From positions 186,001-250,000 of the forward strand of contig JAZKGE010000027.1 of assembly GCA_040386075.1 (NCBI GenBank): a stretch of DNA of 64,000 bases, in the 5' to 3' direction. Each line of letters begins with the position of its first letter. The stretch's first letter is position 1. Under the pieces are notes generated by a model, which saw only the letters and a list, made by a program, of their open reading frames with translations, searched no databases and had not been told where the DNA came from. Source of the stretch: UBA4416 sp040386075. GTDB lineage: Bacteria; Bacteroidota; Bacteroidia; B-17B0; Aurantibacillaceae. Position numbers and translations under genes: made by a program. Of this stretch, positions 9,810-18,180 are shown piece after piece.

Positions 9810-12092
9810 ATGAAAATTGGAATCAAATTAACTATTATCTTTTTTTTAATTGCCTTCCTCTCAATGTTGGTTGTTGGGATCATTAGTTATAAGCAGGCTA
9901 AAGCTTCTTTTGAGATCGAAAGTTTTAACAGGTTAACTGCAGTTAGAGAAGCTGAAGCAAATCAGATCACAGATTACTTTCAGCAAATAAAAGATGAGTT
10001 GAGTACAATGGCCGAAGATCCTTCTATGATAGATGCCATGAAAGGTTTTAAGTATGGTTTCGATCATATACATGAAGAATTGAATCTGGATCATCAAACA
10101 TTTGAACGTTCAAGAAATCACATTGAAAAATATATTGACACCATTGTATTACCAAAACTTAATGGTGGATATTCAAAAAAAGTAAGTAAAGAAGAGGTTG
10201 TAAATTATACTAATAAGAATGCAAATTTTCTCCAGGATCAGTTCATGGTTTCCAATAACCTACCAATTGGTTCAAAGCATTTGCTTGATTCAATTGATCA
10301 CAAATGCACTTATAATGCAGTTCATAAAAAATATCATCCCGTTATTCGCCATTTCCTTGACCGATTCGGATATTATGACGTCTTTTTAATTGATCATGTA
10401 ACAGGAAATGTTGTTTATACCATTTATAAAGAGTTTGATTTTGGATCTTCTCTGCTAACCGGACCTTTCAGTAAAACTAATTTTGCTGATTGCTTTAATA
10501 AAGCCCGTGTTATCAAAAACAAAGGAGAAGTTAACCTGGTTGACTTTTCTGCCTACCTACCCTCATATAACGAACGCGCTTCTTTTATAGCCTGTCCTAT
10601 TTTTGAAGGAAATGAAATGATTGGTGTCCTTGCCTTTCAAATGCCCATTGATAAGATCAATAATATTATGACCAGCAATCATCAATGGGCAAAAGTTGGA
10701 TTAGAAAAAACCGGCGAAACTTATCTTATTGGAGAAGATTTTAAACTAAGAAATCAATCAAGGTTTTTAATTGAAGACAGCACAAATTATTTTAAGATGT
10801 TAACTAAAATTGGAACTGATGATGCAACCATCGCGAACATTAAAAATTTCCATAGCACTATTGGGTTACAGGAAGTAAAAACAGAAGGAACAATAGATGC
10901 TTTAGCGGGAAATACGGGAACAAAGATCTTTAATGATTACAGGGGAGTTCCGGTGCTATCGTCCTATAAGCCGTTAAAAATATTGGGAATGAATTGGGCT
11001 ATTATGAGCGAGATCGATGAAGAGGAAGCGTTTTCACATGTAGTAACTTTGCGGAACCATATTATCGAAGGCTTTATTGTTTTGTTGGTGATCATACTTT
11101 TTGTATCTTATTTTGTGTCGAAACAAATAACAAAGCCACTCAAGGAATTAACAATTGATGCTGCAGAAATAGCTAATGGCAATTTCGATGTTGTGTTAAA
11201 TACAAACACCAAAGATGAAATTGGAGTATTGGCAGATGGTTTCAGAAAAATGCAGGTATCTATCAGTAATTTAGTGCATGGTCTGGAAGATACAGTAAGA
11301 GCAAGAACTGCCGAAGTTGTATTACAAAAAGATATAATCGAAGAAAAGCAAAAGGAAGTATTGGATAGTATTAATTATGCTAAACGTATCCAGTATACAT
11401 TATTAGCCAATGATAATTTTATCAGAAAATTCCTTAAAGATCATTTTGTGATATTTAAACCTAAAGATATTGTAAGTGGAGATTTTTACTGGGCAACTAA
11501 AACTGATAATAAATTTTACCTGGCCGTGTGCGATAGTACGGGCCATGGTGTTCCGGGAGCTTTTATGAGTTTGTTAAATATTTCTTTTTTAAATGAAGCT
11601 ATCAACCAGAAAAAAATTGAAGAACCAAACAAAGTACTGGATTATGTGAGGCAACGACTTATAAAGAATATCTCAAAAGACGGAGGGCAAGATGGTATGG
11701 ATGCTATCTTATTATGTTTTGATCTTGAAACGAAAGAAGTTACGTATGCTGCAGCTAATAATGCACCAATAATCATCAGAGAGGGAACTATCATTGAATA
11801 TGAAGCAGATAAAATGCCGGTAGGGATTGGTGTGCGTAACGAGCCATTCAGACTGTTTAAAATAGATGCATTCAAAGATGATGTTATTTTAGTTTATACA
11901 GATGGGTTTGCCGATCAGTTTGGAGGACCTAAGGGCAAGAAATTTAAATACAAACAACTAAAAGAAAATTTAATTATCAATCATCAGTTATCTTTATCTG
12001 AACAAAAGGAGAAACTTGTAACTGTTTTTGAGAGTTGGAAAGGAGACCTGGAACAAGTAGATGATGTGTGTGTAATTGGAATTAGAATGTAA
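9810..12092 (+). CDS. Membrane sensor: periplasmic domain, HAMP, SpoIIE/PP2C serine phosphatase
   Basis: The protein has 760 residues. One membrane helix lies at about residues 7-28 and a second at about 418-440 (IVLLVIILFVSYFV). They flank a periplasmic sensor region of about 390 residues, probably Cache-like. A HAMP domain follows (about 440-490, ITKPLKELTIDAAEIANGNF), then a short coiled coil with SINYAKRIQYTLL. The SpoIIE-type PP2C phosphatase domain covers about 540-760: SGDFYW, CDSTGHGVPGAFMS, and DDVILVYTDG with metal-binding aspartates. Such proteins dephosphorylate anti-sigma-antagonist-like partners in response to outside signals. No partner gene is next to it. It converges on glyA across a shared terminator. 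Confidence 0.9.
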   Translation: MKIGIKLTIIFFLIAFLSMLVVGIISYKQAKASFEIESFNRLTAVREAEANQITDYFQQIKDELSTMAEDPSMIDAMKGFKYGFDHIHEELNLDHQTFERSRNHIEKYIDTIVLPKLNGGYSKKVSKEEVVNYTNKNANFLQDQFMVSNNLPIGSKHLLDSIDHKCTYNAVHKKYHPVIRHFLDRFGYYDVFLIDHVTGNVVYTIYKEFDFGSSLLTGPFSKTNFADCFNKARVIKNKGEVNLVDFSAYLPSYNERASFIACPIFEGNEMIGVLAFQMPIDKINNIMTSNHQWAKVGLEKTGETYLIGEDFKLRNQSRFLIEDSTNYFKMLTKIGTDDATIANIKNFHSTIGLQEVKTEGTIDALAGNTGTKIFNDYRGVPVLSSYKPLKILGMNWAIMSEIDEEEAFSHVVTLRNHIIEGFIVLLVIILFVSYFVSKQITKPLKELTIDAAEIANGNFDVVLNTNTKDEIGVLADGFRKMQVSISNLVHGLEDTVRARTAEVVLQKDIIEEKQKEVLDSINYAKRIQYTLLANDNFIRKFLKDHFVIFKPKDIVSGDFYWATKTDNKFYLAVCDSTGHGVPGAFMSLLNISFLNEAINQKKIEEPNKVLDYVRQRLIKNISKDGGQDGMDAILLCFDLETKEVTYAAANNAPIIIREGTIIEYEADKMPVGIGVRNEPFRLFKIDAFKDDVILVYTDGFADQFGGPKGKKFKYKQLKENLIINHQLSLSEQKEKLVTVFESWKGDLEQVDDVCVIGIRM

Positions 12093-12107
12093 GTACAGAA
12101 TAGTGCT

Positions 12108-12148
12108 CAATAAAAAATCCCACTCAGCTCGAGTGGGATTTTTTATTG
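12108..12148. terminator. Bidirectional terminator between convergent genes
   Basis: Perfect inverted repeat: CAATAAAAAATCCCACTC (12108-12125) and its exact complement at 12131-12148, with a 5-nt loop. A and T runs flank the GC stem, so it can end both the phosphatase transcript and the glyA transcript. Confidence 0.93.
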
Positions 12149-12151
12149 AAT

Positions 12152-13426
12152 TTAGTCTTTAAACAAAGGATATTTACTCATCATTGTGTTAATCTTCGTT
12201 TTCAATTTAGCCAGTTCTTTTGGATTGTCTTTGTTCTTTAAAGCAGCATCAATATAATCTACTACCTTCAGGCAGTCTTTTTCCTTGAGTCCGCGGCTTG
12301 TAATAGCAGGTGTGCCAATACGGATGCCTGAGGTAACAAATGGAGATTTGTCATCAAAGGGAACCATATTCTTGTTTACTGTAATATCAGCTTCACCTAA
12401 AGCTTTCTCAGCTTCTTTACCGGTTAATCCTTTACTGCGTAGATCAATTAACATACAGTGATTGTCTGTTCCGCCTGAAATAATTTTATAACCTTTTTCT
12501 ATTAATGCTTTTGCCATTGTTTGTGCATTTTTGATGACCTGCACACAATATAACATATACTCATCACTTAAGCATTCGGCATATGCTACTGCTTTAGCAG
12601 CGATCACATGCTCTAACGGGCCACCTTGGGTTCCCGGGAAAACAGCCATGTCTAAACAGGCACTCATCATTTTCAATTCTCCTTTAGGTGTTTTTTCTCC
12701 CATTGGATTTTCAAAATCCTTGCCAATCATGATCATTCCACCTCTTGGTCCGCGTAATGTTTTGTGAGTAGTAGTAGTTACAATATGACAATGAGGTAAT
12801 GGGTCGTTTAAAATACCTTTTGCAATTAAACCTGATGGGTGAGAAATATCAGCCATCAGTAAAGCCCCAACACTATCCGCTATTTTACGTAAGCGGACAT
12901 AATCCCAATCGCGGGAATAAGCAGATGCCCCACAAATGATCAATTTTGGTTTTTCTTTTTTAGCAGTTTCCTCAACTTTATCATAGTTTACTTGCCCTGT
13001 TTTTTCTTCAACACCATAAAATGTGGCGCGGTATAATTTACCCGAAAAGTTAACAGGAGAACCATGGGTTAAATGCCCACCATGCGACAAGTCAAAACCT
13101 AAAATAGTATCGCCTGGTTTCAAGCAAGCCAGCATAACAGCGGCATTTGCCTGTGCACCAGAATGGGGTTGTACGTTTACCCAAACTGCCCCAAACAACT
13201 CTTTTGCCCTGTCAATAGCAATTTGTTCTACTTTATCCACTACTTCACAACCGCCATAATAACGTTTGTTAGGCAGGCCTTCTGCGTATTTATTTGTTAA
13301 AACGCTTCCCATTGCTTTCATAACCTGATCGCTTACGTAATTTTCGCTGGCAATCAGCTCAATTCCACGGGTTTGACGGTCTTTTTCTTCTTTAATAAGT
13401 TTAAAAATCGCAGTGTCTTTTTTCAT
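12152..13426 (-). CDS. glyA: Serine hydroxymethyltransferase
   Basis: This 424-residue PLP enzyme interconverts serine and tetrahydrofolate with glycine and 5,10-methylene-THF, supplying one-carbon units in the cytoplasm. The PLP lysine is K222 in THKTLRGPRGG. Other family motifs are IASENY (near 26), YAEGLPNKRYYGGC (48-61), QPHSGAQAN (87-94) and MADISHPSGL (191-200). Length and motifs are those of a complete enzyme. It begins 9 nt downstream of the XrtF-associated gene on the same strand, so it is probably the last gene of the exosortase operon. There is no evident functional link between the two. Confidence 0.97.
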   Translation of the reverse strand: MKKDTAIFKLIKEEKDRQTRGIELIASENYVSDQVMKAMGSVLTNKYAEGLPNKRYYGGCEVVDKVEQIAIDRAKELFGAVWVNVQPHSGAQANAAVMLACLKPGDTILGFDLSHGGHLTHGSPVNFSGKLYRATFYGVEEKTGQVNYDKVEETAKKEKPKLIICGASAYSRDWDYVRLRKIADSVGALLMADISHPSGLIAKGILNDPLPHCHIVTTTTHKTLRGPRGGMIMIGKDFENPMGEKTPKGELKMMSACLDMAVFPGTQGGPLEHVIAAKAVAYAECLSDEYMLYCVQVIKNAQTMAKALIEKGYKIISGGTDNHCMLIDLRSKGLTGKEAEKALGEADITVNKNMVPFDDKSPFVTSGIRIGTPAITSRGLKEKDCLKVVDYIDAALKNKDNPKELAKLKTKINTMMSKYPLFKD

Positions 13427-13435
13427 AGTATATAA

Positions 13436-13909
13436 TTATTCAGGTTGAAATTTAGTGTAGAGTTTGGCAGAAGCAATAATAAAAAAAGCTACTAAAGGCG
13501 ACTGAGCAATACCCATTAGCCAACGGCTAAAAGTATATTCATCTCCATTTAATTGATTATTTATGATATAGTTACAAGCCATTGAAATACCCGACAAAAC
13601 TAACAATATTGCGTATATATAAATAACCCATCGCGCATTTTTTTTATCAGCACAGATCAATTTGACGGCAAAATAGCCTGTAAACAGATAAGCTAAAAAG
13701 TACAATATAGTTAGGGGGTATTTTAGATAATAGAGCGTTGAGTAATCAAAATGTGTGATAAGCTCTAAACAGGGAGGTATTTTTATGTCTTCATTGTGAT
13801 AATATAATTTGAATAGCTGGTTGTTAATGTTTACAAACAAGAACTCCCGGCTAAAACCTAAAAAGGCAAAAAGGCTAATGAATATGATATATTTAAGGCT
13901 TCTTTTCAC
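13436..13909 (-). CDS. Exosortase F system-associated membrane protein
   Basis: This is a 157-residue protein with about four membrane helices (about 8-22, 60-82, 93-112 and 131-150). It has a conserved-looking N-terminal SREFLFVNINNQLF segment. Small membrane proteins of this length and pattern are encoded directly next to XrtF in flavobacteria, and its function is unknown. The start overlaps the end of xrtF by 17 nt, indicating translational coupling. The assignment rests on the overlap, size and topology plus remembered family features. Confidence 0.85.
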   Translation of the reverse strand: MKRSLKYIIFISLFAFLGFSREFLFVNINNQLFKLYYHNEDIKIPPCLELITHFDYSTLYYLKYPLTILYFLAYLFTGYFAVKLICADKKNARWVIYIYAILLVLSGISMACNYIINNQLNGDEYTFSRWLMGIAQSPLVAFFIIASAKLYTKFQPE

Positions 13910-14435
13910 TTTTTTTTGTACCTGAAAATTTGTTTACCCACAGCATCCATAAGCCAAACACAGCACTATAAGCTATAAAAGTAAAAGTATAAGTGTGATT
14001 GAAATCCAAGTAAGTATAATTGTATTTTGCTATCAGGGCAAGAGCAATGATGCGAAGGATATTGATGGTGTGCACGATCAATATTCCCAATGGCAGATAC
14101 CATGATTTATTTTTAACATTTCCGGGATAGGCAATTACGAATATTGCAAACAAAAACATGAGGGTAATACCGTTACAGGGTCCGCCTATCCATACGCCAT
14201 TTGAACCATCAATGCCAAATACTTGAAAATCATTTACCTCTTTACTGGCAAAGGTTTTATAGCCCAAAAGGTCAAAAATCCATTTGCAGATATTTATAAT
14301 TTCACGGATGAAAAGCTGATCACCACGTGTATTTCGCTTAATGATAAATTCGTATAAAAAATAGCAAAAACCATATAAAAATGCGGCCTTTAAAATAAAA
14401 AAGTGAAATTTATTGTTTTTGATTTTCGCTAACAT
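13893..14435 (-). CDS. xrtF: Exosortase family protein XrtF
   Basis: This is an integral-membrane cysteine transpeptidase-like enzyme that processes C-terminal sorting signals. With the ATG at 14435 it has 180 residues. The exosortase triad is visible: C87 in GGPCNGITLM, R128 in INILRII and H147 in FNHTYTF, all in or near membrane helices. The frame stays open upstream to 14540, but that extension is read through a strong terminator hairpin and is not membrane-like, so 14435 is chosen. It is preceded by a small gene whose product carries a matching sorting signal and overlaps the downstream XrtF-associated gene. Confidence 0.92.
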   Translation of the reverse strand: MLAKIKNNKFHFFILKAAFLYGFCYFLYEFIIKRNTRGDQLFIREIINICKWIFDLLGYKTFASKEVNDFQVFGIDGSNGVWIGGPCNGITLMFLFAIFVIAYPGNVKNKSWYLPLGILIVHTINILRIIALALIAKYNYTYLDFNHTYTFTFIAYSAVFGLWMLWVNKFSGTKKSEKKP

Positions 14436-14440
14436 AAGTA

Positions 14441-14470
14441 AAAAACCCCCCGCCAGCTGGCGGGGGGTTT
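14441..14470 (-). terminator. Strong GC-rich hairpin between the sorting-signal gene and xrtF
   Basis: Arms CCCCCCGCCAG and CTGGCGGGGGG (14446-14467) form a perfect 22-bp palindrome. On the minus strand it is followed by a six-T run (plus-strand A at 14440-14445). It starts just after the stop of the upstream small gene and ends 4 nt before the xrtF start codon. It probably acts as a terminator or attenuator that sets the ratio of substrate to enzyme. Confidence 0.85.
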
Positions 14471-14475
14471 GGATT

Positions 14476-14688
14476 TTATAATGAAGATTCTTTATGTTTT
14501 GAGTAAAGCTTTCTGCCACCATATATAGCTCCGGCAGCAATTAGTAACGATATACCGCCGTCGATTGGAACACACGGAGGAGGCCAGCAATCTGGACTAC
14601 TTCCAGAAGGAGGAGGAGGTGGTAAAGCTACACAAAGAGTGGTAAAACCAACTATGAAAAATAATATAAACAAAAACTTCGTATTCAT
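14476..14688 (-). CDS. Small secreted Pro-rich protein with a PID-type C-terminal sorting signal (candidate XrtF substrate)
   Basis: This is a 70-residue protein. It has an N-terminal signal peptide (residues 1-21), a short Pro-rich core with two cysteines (PPPPPSGSSPDCWPPPC) and a C-terminal tripartite signal. That signal consists of the motif VPIDGG, a hydrophobic helix (ISLLIAAGAIYGG) and a basic end (RKLYSKHKE). From memory this is the PID-CTERM type of Bacteroidota sorting signal. Its place directly upstream of xrtF suggests a dedicated substrate. The mature peptide left after both cleavages would be only about 20 residues. Confidence 0.85.
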   Translation of the reverse strand: MNTKFLFILFFIVGFTTLCVALPPPPPSGSSPDCWPPPCVPIDGGISLLIAAGAIYGGRKLYSKHKESSL

Positions 14689-14707
14689 TTTTTAGCTATA
14701 ATGGATG

Positions 14708-14738
14708 TAAATATATAAAAAAATAATTGTAACTACAA
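14708..14738 (-). promoter_or_regulatory. Candidate promoter for the exosortase operon (TTG-N20-TATATTTA)
   Basis: On the minus strand, TTG (plus-strand CAA at 14736-14738) and TATATTTA (plus-strand TAAATATA at 14708-14715) are separated by 20 nt. This fits the Bacteroidota TTG-N17-23-TAnnTTTG promoter with one mismatch. It would start transcription about 15 nt before the ATG at 14688. Confidence 0.5.
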
Positions 14739-14740
14739 TT
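14725..14740. promoter_or_regulatory. 16-bp palindrome in the divergent intergenic region (possible operator)
   Basis: AATTGTA-AC-TACAATT is a perfect inverted repeat covering the -33 TTG of the proposed exosortase promoter. It sits between the divergent exosortase and polysaccharide operons. Operator function is inference; AT-rich DNA makes short palindromes common. Confidence 0.35.
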
Positions 14741-14766
14741 CTTTATTAAAAATCATGCCAAATTAG

Positions 14767-14774
14767 TATATTTG
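14767..14774 (+). promoter_or_regulatory. -7 element (TATATTTG) for the polysaccharide operon
   Basis: Exact match to TAnnTTTG, 18 nt before the GTG at 14793 and upstream of the first gene of the locus. No TTG lies at the standard -33 spacing. Confidence 0.5.
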
Positions 14775-14792
14775 CTGATATAAAAATAGTTT

Positions 14793-17150
14793 GTGGAGCG
14801 CAAAAAAAACACAGCATTAATAAGCAATAATGATTTCAAGACAATTTGGAGAATAGTTTCCAAGAATTGGTATATACCCTTAATTTTTATTTCTGTATCT
14901 TACTTAATCGGATATTTTTATATTTATAAATTAACCAATGTTTACCAGGCCTCTGTTGAATTATTGAAAAGTAACGACACTTATTATAAGGATAATTTAG
15001 TGTCTGATCAGGGCTTTTATGGATCAAATAAAACTTTCGTCGATAACTCTAACGAAATAAGAATTGTTAAATCCTACGATTTAATGAAAGAAACGATTCT
15101 TAAGCTAAAAGACAGAGTAGAAGTTTCTTATTATCTCGTAGGAAGAGTGAGAACAACTGAGCAGTTTGTAGGTATGCCTTTTGTTGTAAAAGTTAACTCG
15201 GTTAATTCGGCTATAAATGAACAGGTCATGCGTTTCCAGATCTTAAATTATGATGAGTACCAGATCACCTATTCCCTTGGTGGAATTGAATTTAAAAAAA
15301 TAGGAAAATTTGGACAAAATTTAGTTGATATTGACTTTAACATTTTAGTAGAAAGGGAAAAGAAATTTAACAGGAATATAGCTAATGAGTTATCCAAATT
15401 AGATTATCAGATAGTTGTACATGATATAGATAGGTTGGTTCACAATTTTCAGAGGTCATTGGTAGTTGAAAACCCTGACTATACAAATGTTTTGGTTTTA
15501 AAATTTGAAGATATCCTGCCTGAAAGGGCTGTTTTACTGCTGGATACGCTTTCTAAAGCATATTTAAATAAGTCGTTAAATGCACGTTTTGAACTTAACG
15601 AAAGAACCATTAACTACATCGACAAGCAATTGCTTGAAGTAAGTACATCATTAAATGGCATCGAAGATACAATGCAATTGTATAAGCAAAAAAATAATAT
15701 TTTGGATCTGGGATGGGAACGGGAAGATTTTTTTAAAAAATTAGCATCTTTTGAAGGCGAAAAAAATAATTTGACTTTAAAAATTAATGCTATTAATGAT
15801 CTGGAAAAATATATTATTGAAGATAAAGATCCGGAGTTCTTGCCTCCTAATGTATTCCTAGTGGATAATGACCGTTTTATGATCCAATCAGTAAACGAGT
15901 TATATTCGATGCAATTAAAATTAAATGAACAATTGGGATTTTCAAAAGAGAGCAATCCTAATATCATTGAAATCAAGGAAGGCATTAAAAAGCTGAAGCA
16001 AAGTATGTTACTATACATAAATAACACGCGCAATGCTAGTTATAAAATCATGGAAAATATACAGAATGAAGTGCAAAAGTATATTGTCCAGATCAAAAAT
16101 ATTCCACCACAACAGCGGGATATCTTAAATATCCAACGAAAAGTTGCTGTCAATGAACAGTTATATAACTTCCTGCTACAACGTAAAGCTAACATAAAAA
16201 TTGGTAAAGCATCAATAGTTCCTGAAATGAAAATAATCGATAGTCCAAGAAATCTTGGAGTTATCAGGCCGGATAAAAAAAACATTCAAACTGTGTTTTT
16301 AATAATAGGAGCTGTTTTATCTGCGCTTATAATTGCAATCAGATTTTTCTTTTTTACTACTATCCAAACAGTTGAAGAGCTTAAAGAACAGACATTCTTG
16401 CCAATAATCGGAGACTTACCATTCCAAAAAGGAATATCAAACCTCGGATTTACAGTAGAGGAAAGTCCATCGTCTTATATTGCAGAAGGTTTCAGAACAT
16501 TGAGAACCAATCTGCAGTATGTTATATTAAATTCTAATAAGAAAACTATTTTACTAACTTCTAATGCTCCGGGCGAGGGAAAAACGTTTAGTACCATAAA
16601 TTTAGCTGCGCTTTTAGCTAAGAGTGGAAAGACAGTAGTAATGTTAGAATTGGATCTACATAAGCCACGTATTCAAAAAGCATTAGAAATGAATGCCGAC
16701 ATCGGAATAAGCACTTTTATGGTAGGAGCAAATACTTTGGATGAAATTGTAAAACCTACCCTTGTTAAAAATTTGTATGTAATTTTATCCGGGCCCATTC
16801 CTCCTAATCCTTCAGATTTAGTACTATCAGAAAAACTAAAGGAACTAATTAATTACGCTAAAGAGAAATTTGACTATGTGCTGATTGACACGCCACCAAT
16901 TGGTATGTTAGCTGATGCATCTTACCTGATGCAGTATTCAGACATTAACCTGATGGTGTTAAATACTAAGTTTGCTAATAAACACGTGCTTGATAATTTC
17001 CACAAACTGGTTGAAAATAATGACATCAGTAATATGTATTTGATACTGAACGGCGTTAAAAGAAAAAGAAGTAAATATTATTATTCTCGTTATGGATATG
17101 GTTACGGTTATGGCTACGGCTATGGCTACGGTTATTCCAAAAAGTCATAA
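14793..17150 (+). CDS. Wzc-type polysaccharide co-polymerase with bacterial tyrosine kinase domain
   Basis: This 785-residue inner-membrane protein controls polysaccharide chain assembly or export. Membrane helices lie at about 27-47 and 497-520 and flank a long periplasmic region with coiled-coil segments. The C-terminal cytoplasmic BY-kinase has Walker A (APGEGKTF, about 592-599), Walker A' (MLELDLHKPRI) and Walker B (YVLIDTPP). The tail is Tyr-rich, with KYYYSRY and a run of alternating Tyr-Gly ending at residue 785. This is the usual autophosphorylation cluster in an unusually regular form. The GTG at 14793 is the first start before the membrane helix. It is the first gene of the locus, 6 nt before the epimerase gene. 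No Wza partner is seen in the window. Confidence 0.93.
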   Translation: MERKKNTALISNNDFKTIWRIVSKNWYIPLIFISVSYLIGYFYIYKLTNVYQASVELLKSNDTYYKDNLVSDQGFYGSNKTFVDNSNEIRIVKSYDLMKETILKLKDRVEVSYYLVGRVRTTEQFVGMPFVVKVNSVNSAINEQVMRFQILNYDEYQITYSLGGIEFKKIGKFGQNLVDIDFNILVEREKKFNRNIANELSKLDYQIVVHDIDRLVHNFQRSLVVENPDYTNVLVLKFEDILPERAVLLLDTLSKAYLNKSLNARFELNERTINYIDKQLLEVSTSLNGIEDTMQLYKQKNNILDLGWEREDFFKKLASFEGEKNNLTLKINAINDLEKYIIEDKDPEFLPPNVFLVDNDRFMIQSVNELYSMQLKLNEQLGFSKESNPNIIEIKEGIKKLKQSMLLYINNTRNASYKIMENIQNEVQKYIVQIKNIPPQQRDILNIQRKVAVNEQLYNFLLQRKANIKIGKASIVPEMKIIDSPRNLGVIRPDKKNIQTVFLIIGAVLSALIIAIRFFFFTTIQTVEELKEQTFLPIIGDLPFQKGISNLGFTVEESPSSYIAEGFRTLRTNLQYVILNSNKKTILLTSNAPGEGKTFSTINLAALLAKSGKTVVMLELDLHKPRIQKALEMNADIGISTFMVGANTLDEIVKPTLVKNLYVILSGPIPPNPSDLVLSEKLKELINYAKEKFDYVLIDTPPIGMLADASYLMQYSDINLMVLNTKFANKHVLDNFHKLVENNDISNMYLILNGVKRKRSKYYYSRYGYGYGYGYGYGYGYSKKS
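17091..17134 (+). repeat. In-frame Tyr-Gly tandem repeat at the 3' end of the Wzc-like gene
   Basis: Seven Tyr-Gly dipeptides plus a final Tyr are encoded by near-identical 6- and 12-base units mixing TAT/TAC and GGT/GGC codons. It could vary in length by slippage, changing the number of phosphorylatable tyrosines. Confidence 0.8.
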
Positions 17151-17155
17151 GTTCT

Positions 17156-18133
17156 ATGAATATCACCTCTGAAAAAATTGAAGATCTTTCCATACTAATA
17201 ACAGGTGGGGCAGGTTTTATAGGCTCTCATCTGGCAGAACATTTTGTGAAAGCTGGAGCAAAAAAAATTGTTGTTTTAGATGATCTAAGTACGGGTTTTG
17301 AAAAAAACATCAGTAAATTATTTAAACACGATAATTTTGAATTTATAAAGGGAAGTATTGTTGATCTGGTAACATGCAAACTTGCTTGTAAGGGAATTGA
17401 TGTTGTACTGCATCATGCTGCCCTGGGATCGGTGCCACGTAGTATCGAAAATCCAATGGCAACTAATGAGGTAAATGTATCGGGTTTTGTTAATATGCTA
17501 CATGCATCCCATATTGCCGGAGTTAAAAAATTCATTTATGCGTCTTCTTCTTCTGTTTATGGAGATGATATGACTTTTCCAAAAACAGAATCCAAAACAG
17601 GGAATTTATTATCGCCTTATGCGGTTACCAAGCATACAAACGAAAAATATGCGTCTGTCTTCTCATCCTTGTATGGACTTAAAACCGTCGGATTTCGCTA
17701 TTTTAATGTGTTTGGCGAAAGACAAAATCCAGCCGGTGCTTATGCCGCAGTTATACCTAAATTTATTGATAGTTTGTTAAATGATAAATCACCAACCATT
17801 TTCGGAACTGGCAATAACACACGCGATTTTACTTACGTTGGCAATGTTGTATTAGCAAATACACAGGCTGTTTTAAATAATAAAATATCTGGAGGAACTG
17901 TCATGAATATCGCTTGCGGAGGTACTATTTCTGTGAATGATATTTTTAATCACATATCTGGTTTTTTAGCTGCCAGCTTAAAGCCTACTTATTGCCCTGA
18001 AAGAAAGGGAGAAATTAAAGATAGTTATGCAGATATATCCTATGCTAAAAATGGGCTTAACTATGAACCTCAAATCACAGTTATTGATGGTTTAGAGCGA
18101 ACTGTGGAGTGGTTTAAATCGCAAATGGCTTAA
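17156..18133 (+). CDS. UDP-GlcNAc 4-epimerase-like (WbpP-type) extended SDR
   Basis: This 325-residue NAD(P)-dependent sugar-nucleotide epimerase has the Rossmann motif GGAGFIG at 17-23, the catalytic S-x24-Y-x3-K pattern with YASSSSVYG (128-136), and Y155/K159 in SPYAVTK. The segments HHAALGSVPRSI and NPAGAYAAVIPKF closely recall the Pseudomonas WbpP family (UDP-GlcNAc/UDP-GalNAc interconversion). It probably supplies UDP-GalNAc for the polysaccharide. It is followed by about 195 nt without a gene before the UpxY-like gene. Confidence 0.85.
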   Translation: MNITSEKIEDLSILITGGAGFIGSHLAEHFVKAGAKKIVVLDDLSTGFEKNISKLFKHDNFEFIKGSIVDLVTCKLACKGIDVVLHHAALGSVPRSIENPMATNEVNVSGFVNMLHASHIAGVKKFIYASSSSVYGDDMTFPKTESKTGNLLSPYAVTKHTNEKYASVFSSLYGLKTVGFRYFNVFGERQNPAGAYAAVIPKFIDSLLNDKSPTIFGTGNNTRDFTYVGNVVLANTQAVLNNKISGGTVMNIACGGTISVNDIFNHISGFLAASLKPTYCPERKGEIKDSYADISYAKNGLNYEPQITVIDGLERTVEWFKSQMA

Positions 18134-18155
18134 AAATTCTTTTTATTTCGTTCAA

Positions 18156-18180
18156 TTTTGAGTAAATTTGTTACTCAAAA
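18156..18180 (+). promoter_or_regulatory. Inverted repeat containing a -7-like element upstream of the UpxY gene
   Basis: TTTTGAGTAA (18156-18165) and TTACTCAAAA (18171-18180) form a perfect 10-bp stem with a 5-nt loop. TAAATTTG (18163-18170), an exact TAnnTTTG match, lies inside it. No T run follows, so it is not a typical terminator. It could be a promoter under an operator, with a leader of about 150 nt to the ATG at 18329. The region 18181-18328 holds no gene I can support. Confidence 0.4.

Noticed and set aside
14436..14540. N-terminal extension of XrtF
   Set aside because: The codons run through the terminator hairpin and overlap the upstream gene; the family length and membrane start fit the ATG at 14435.
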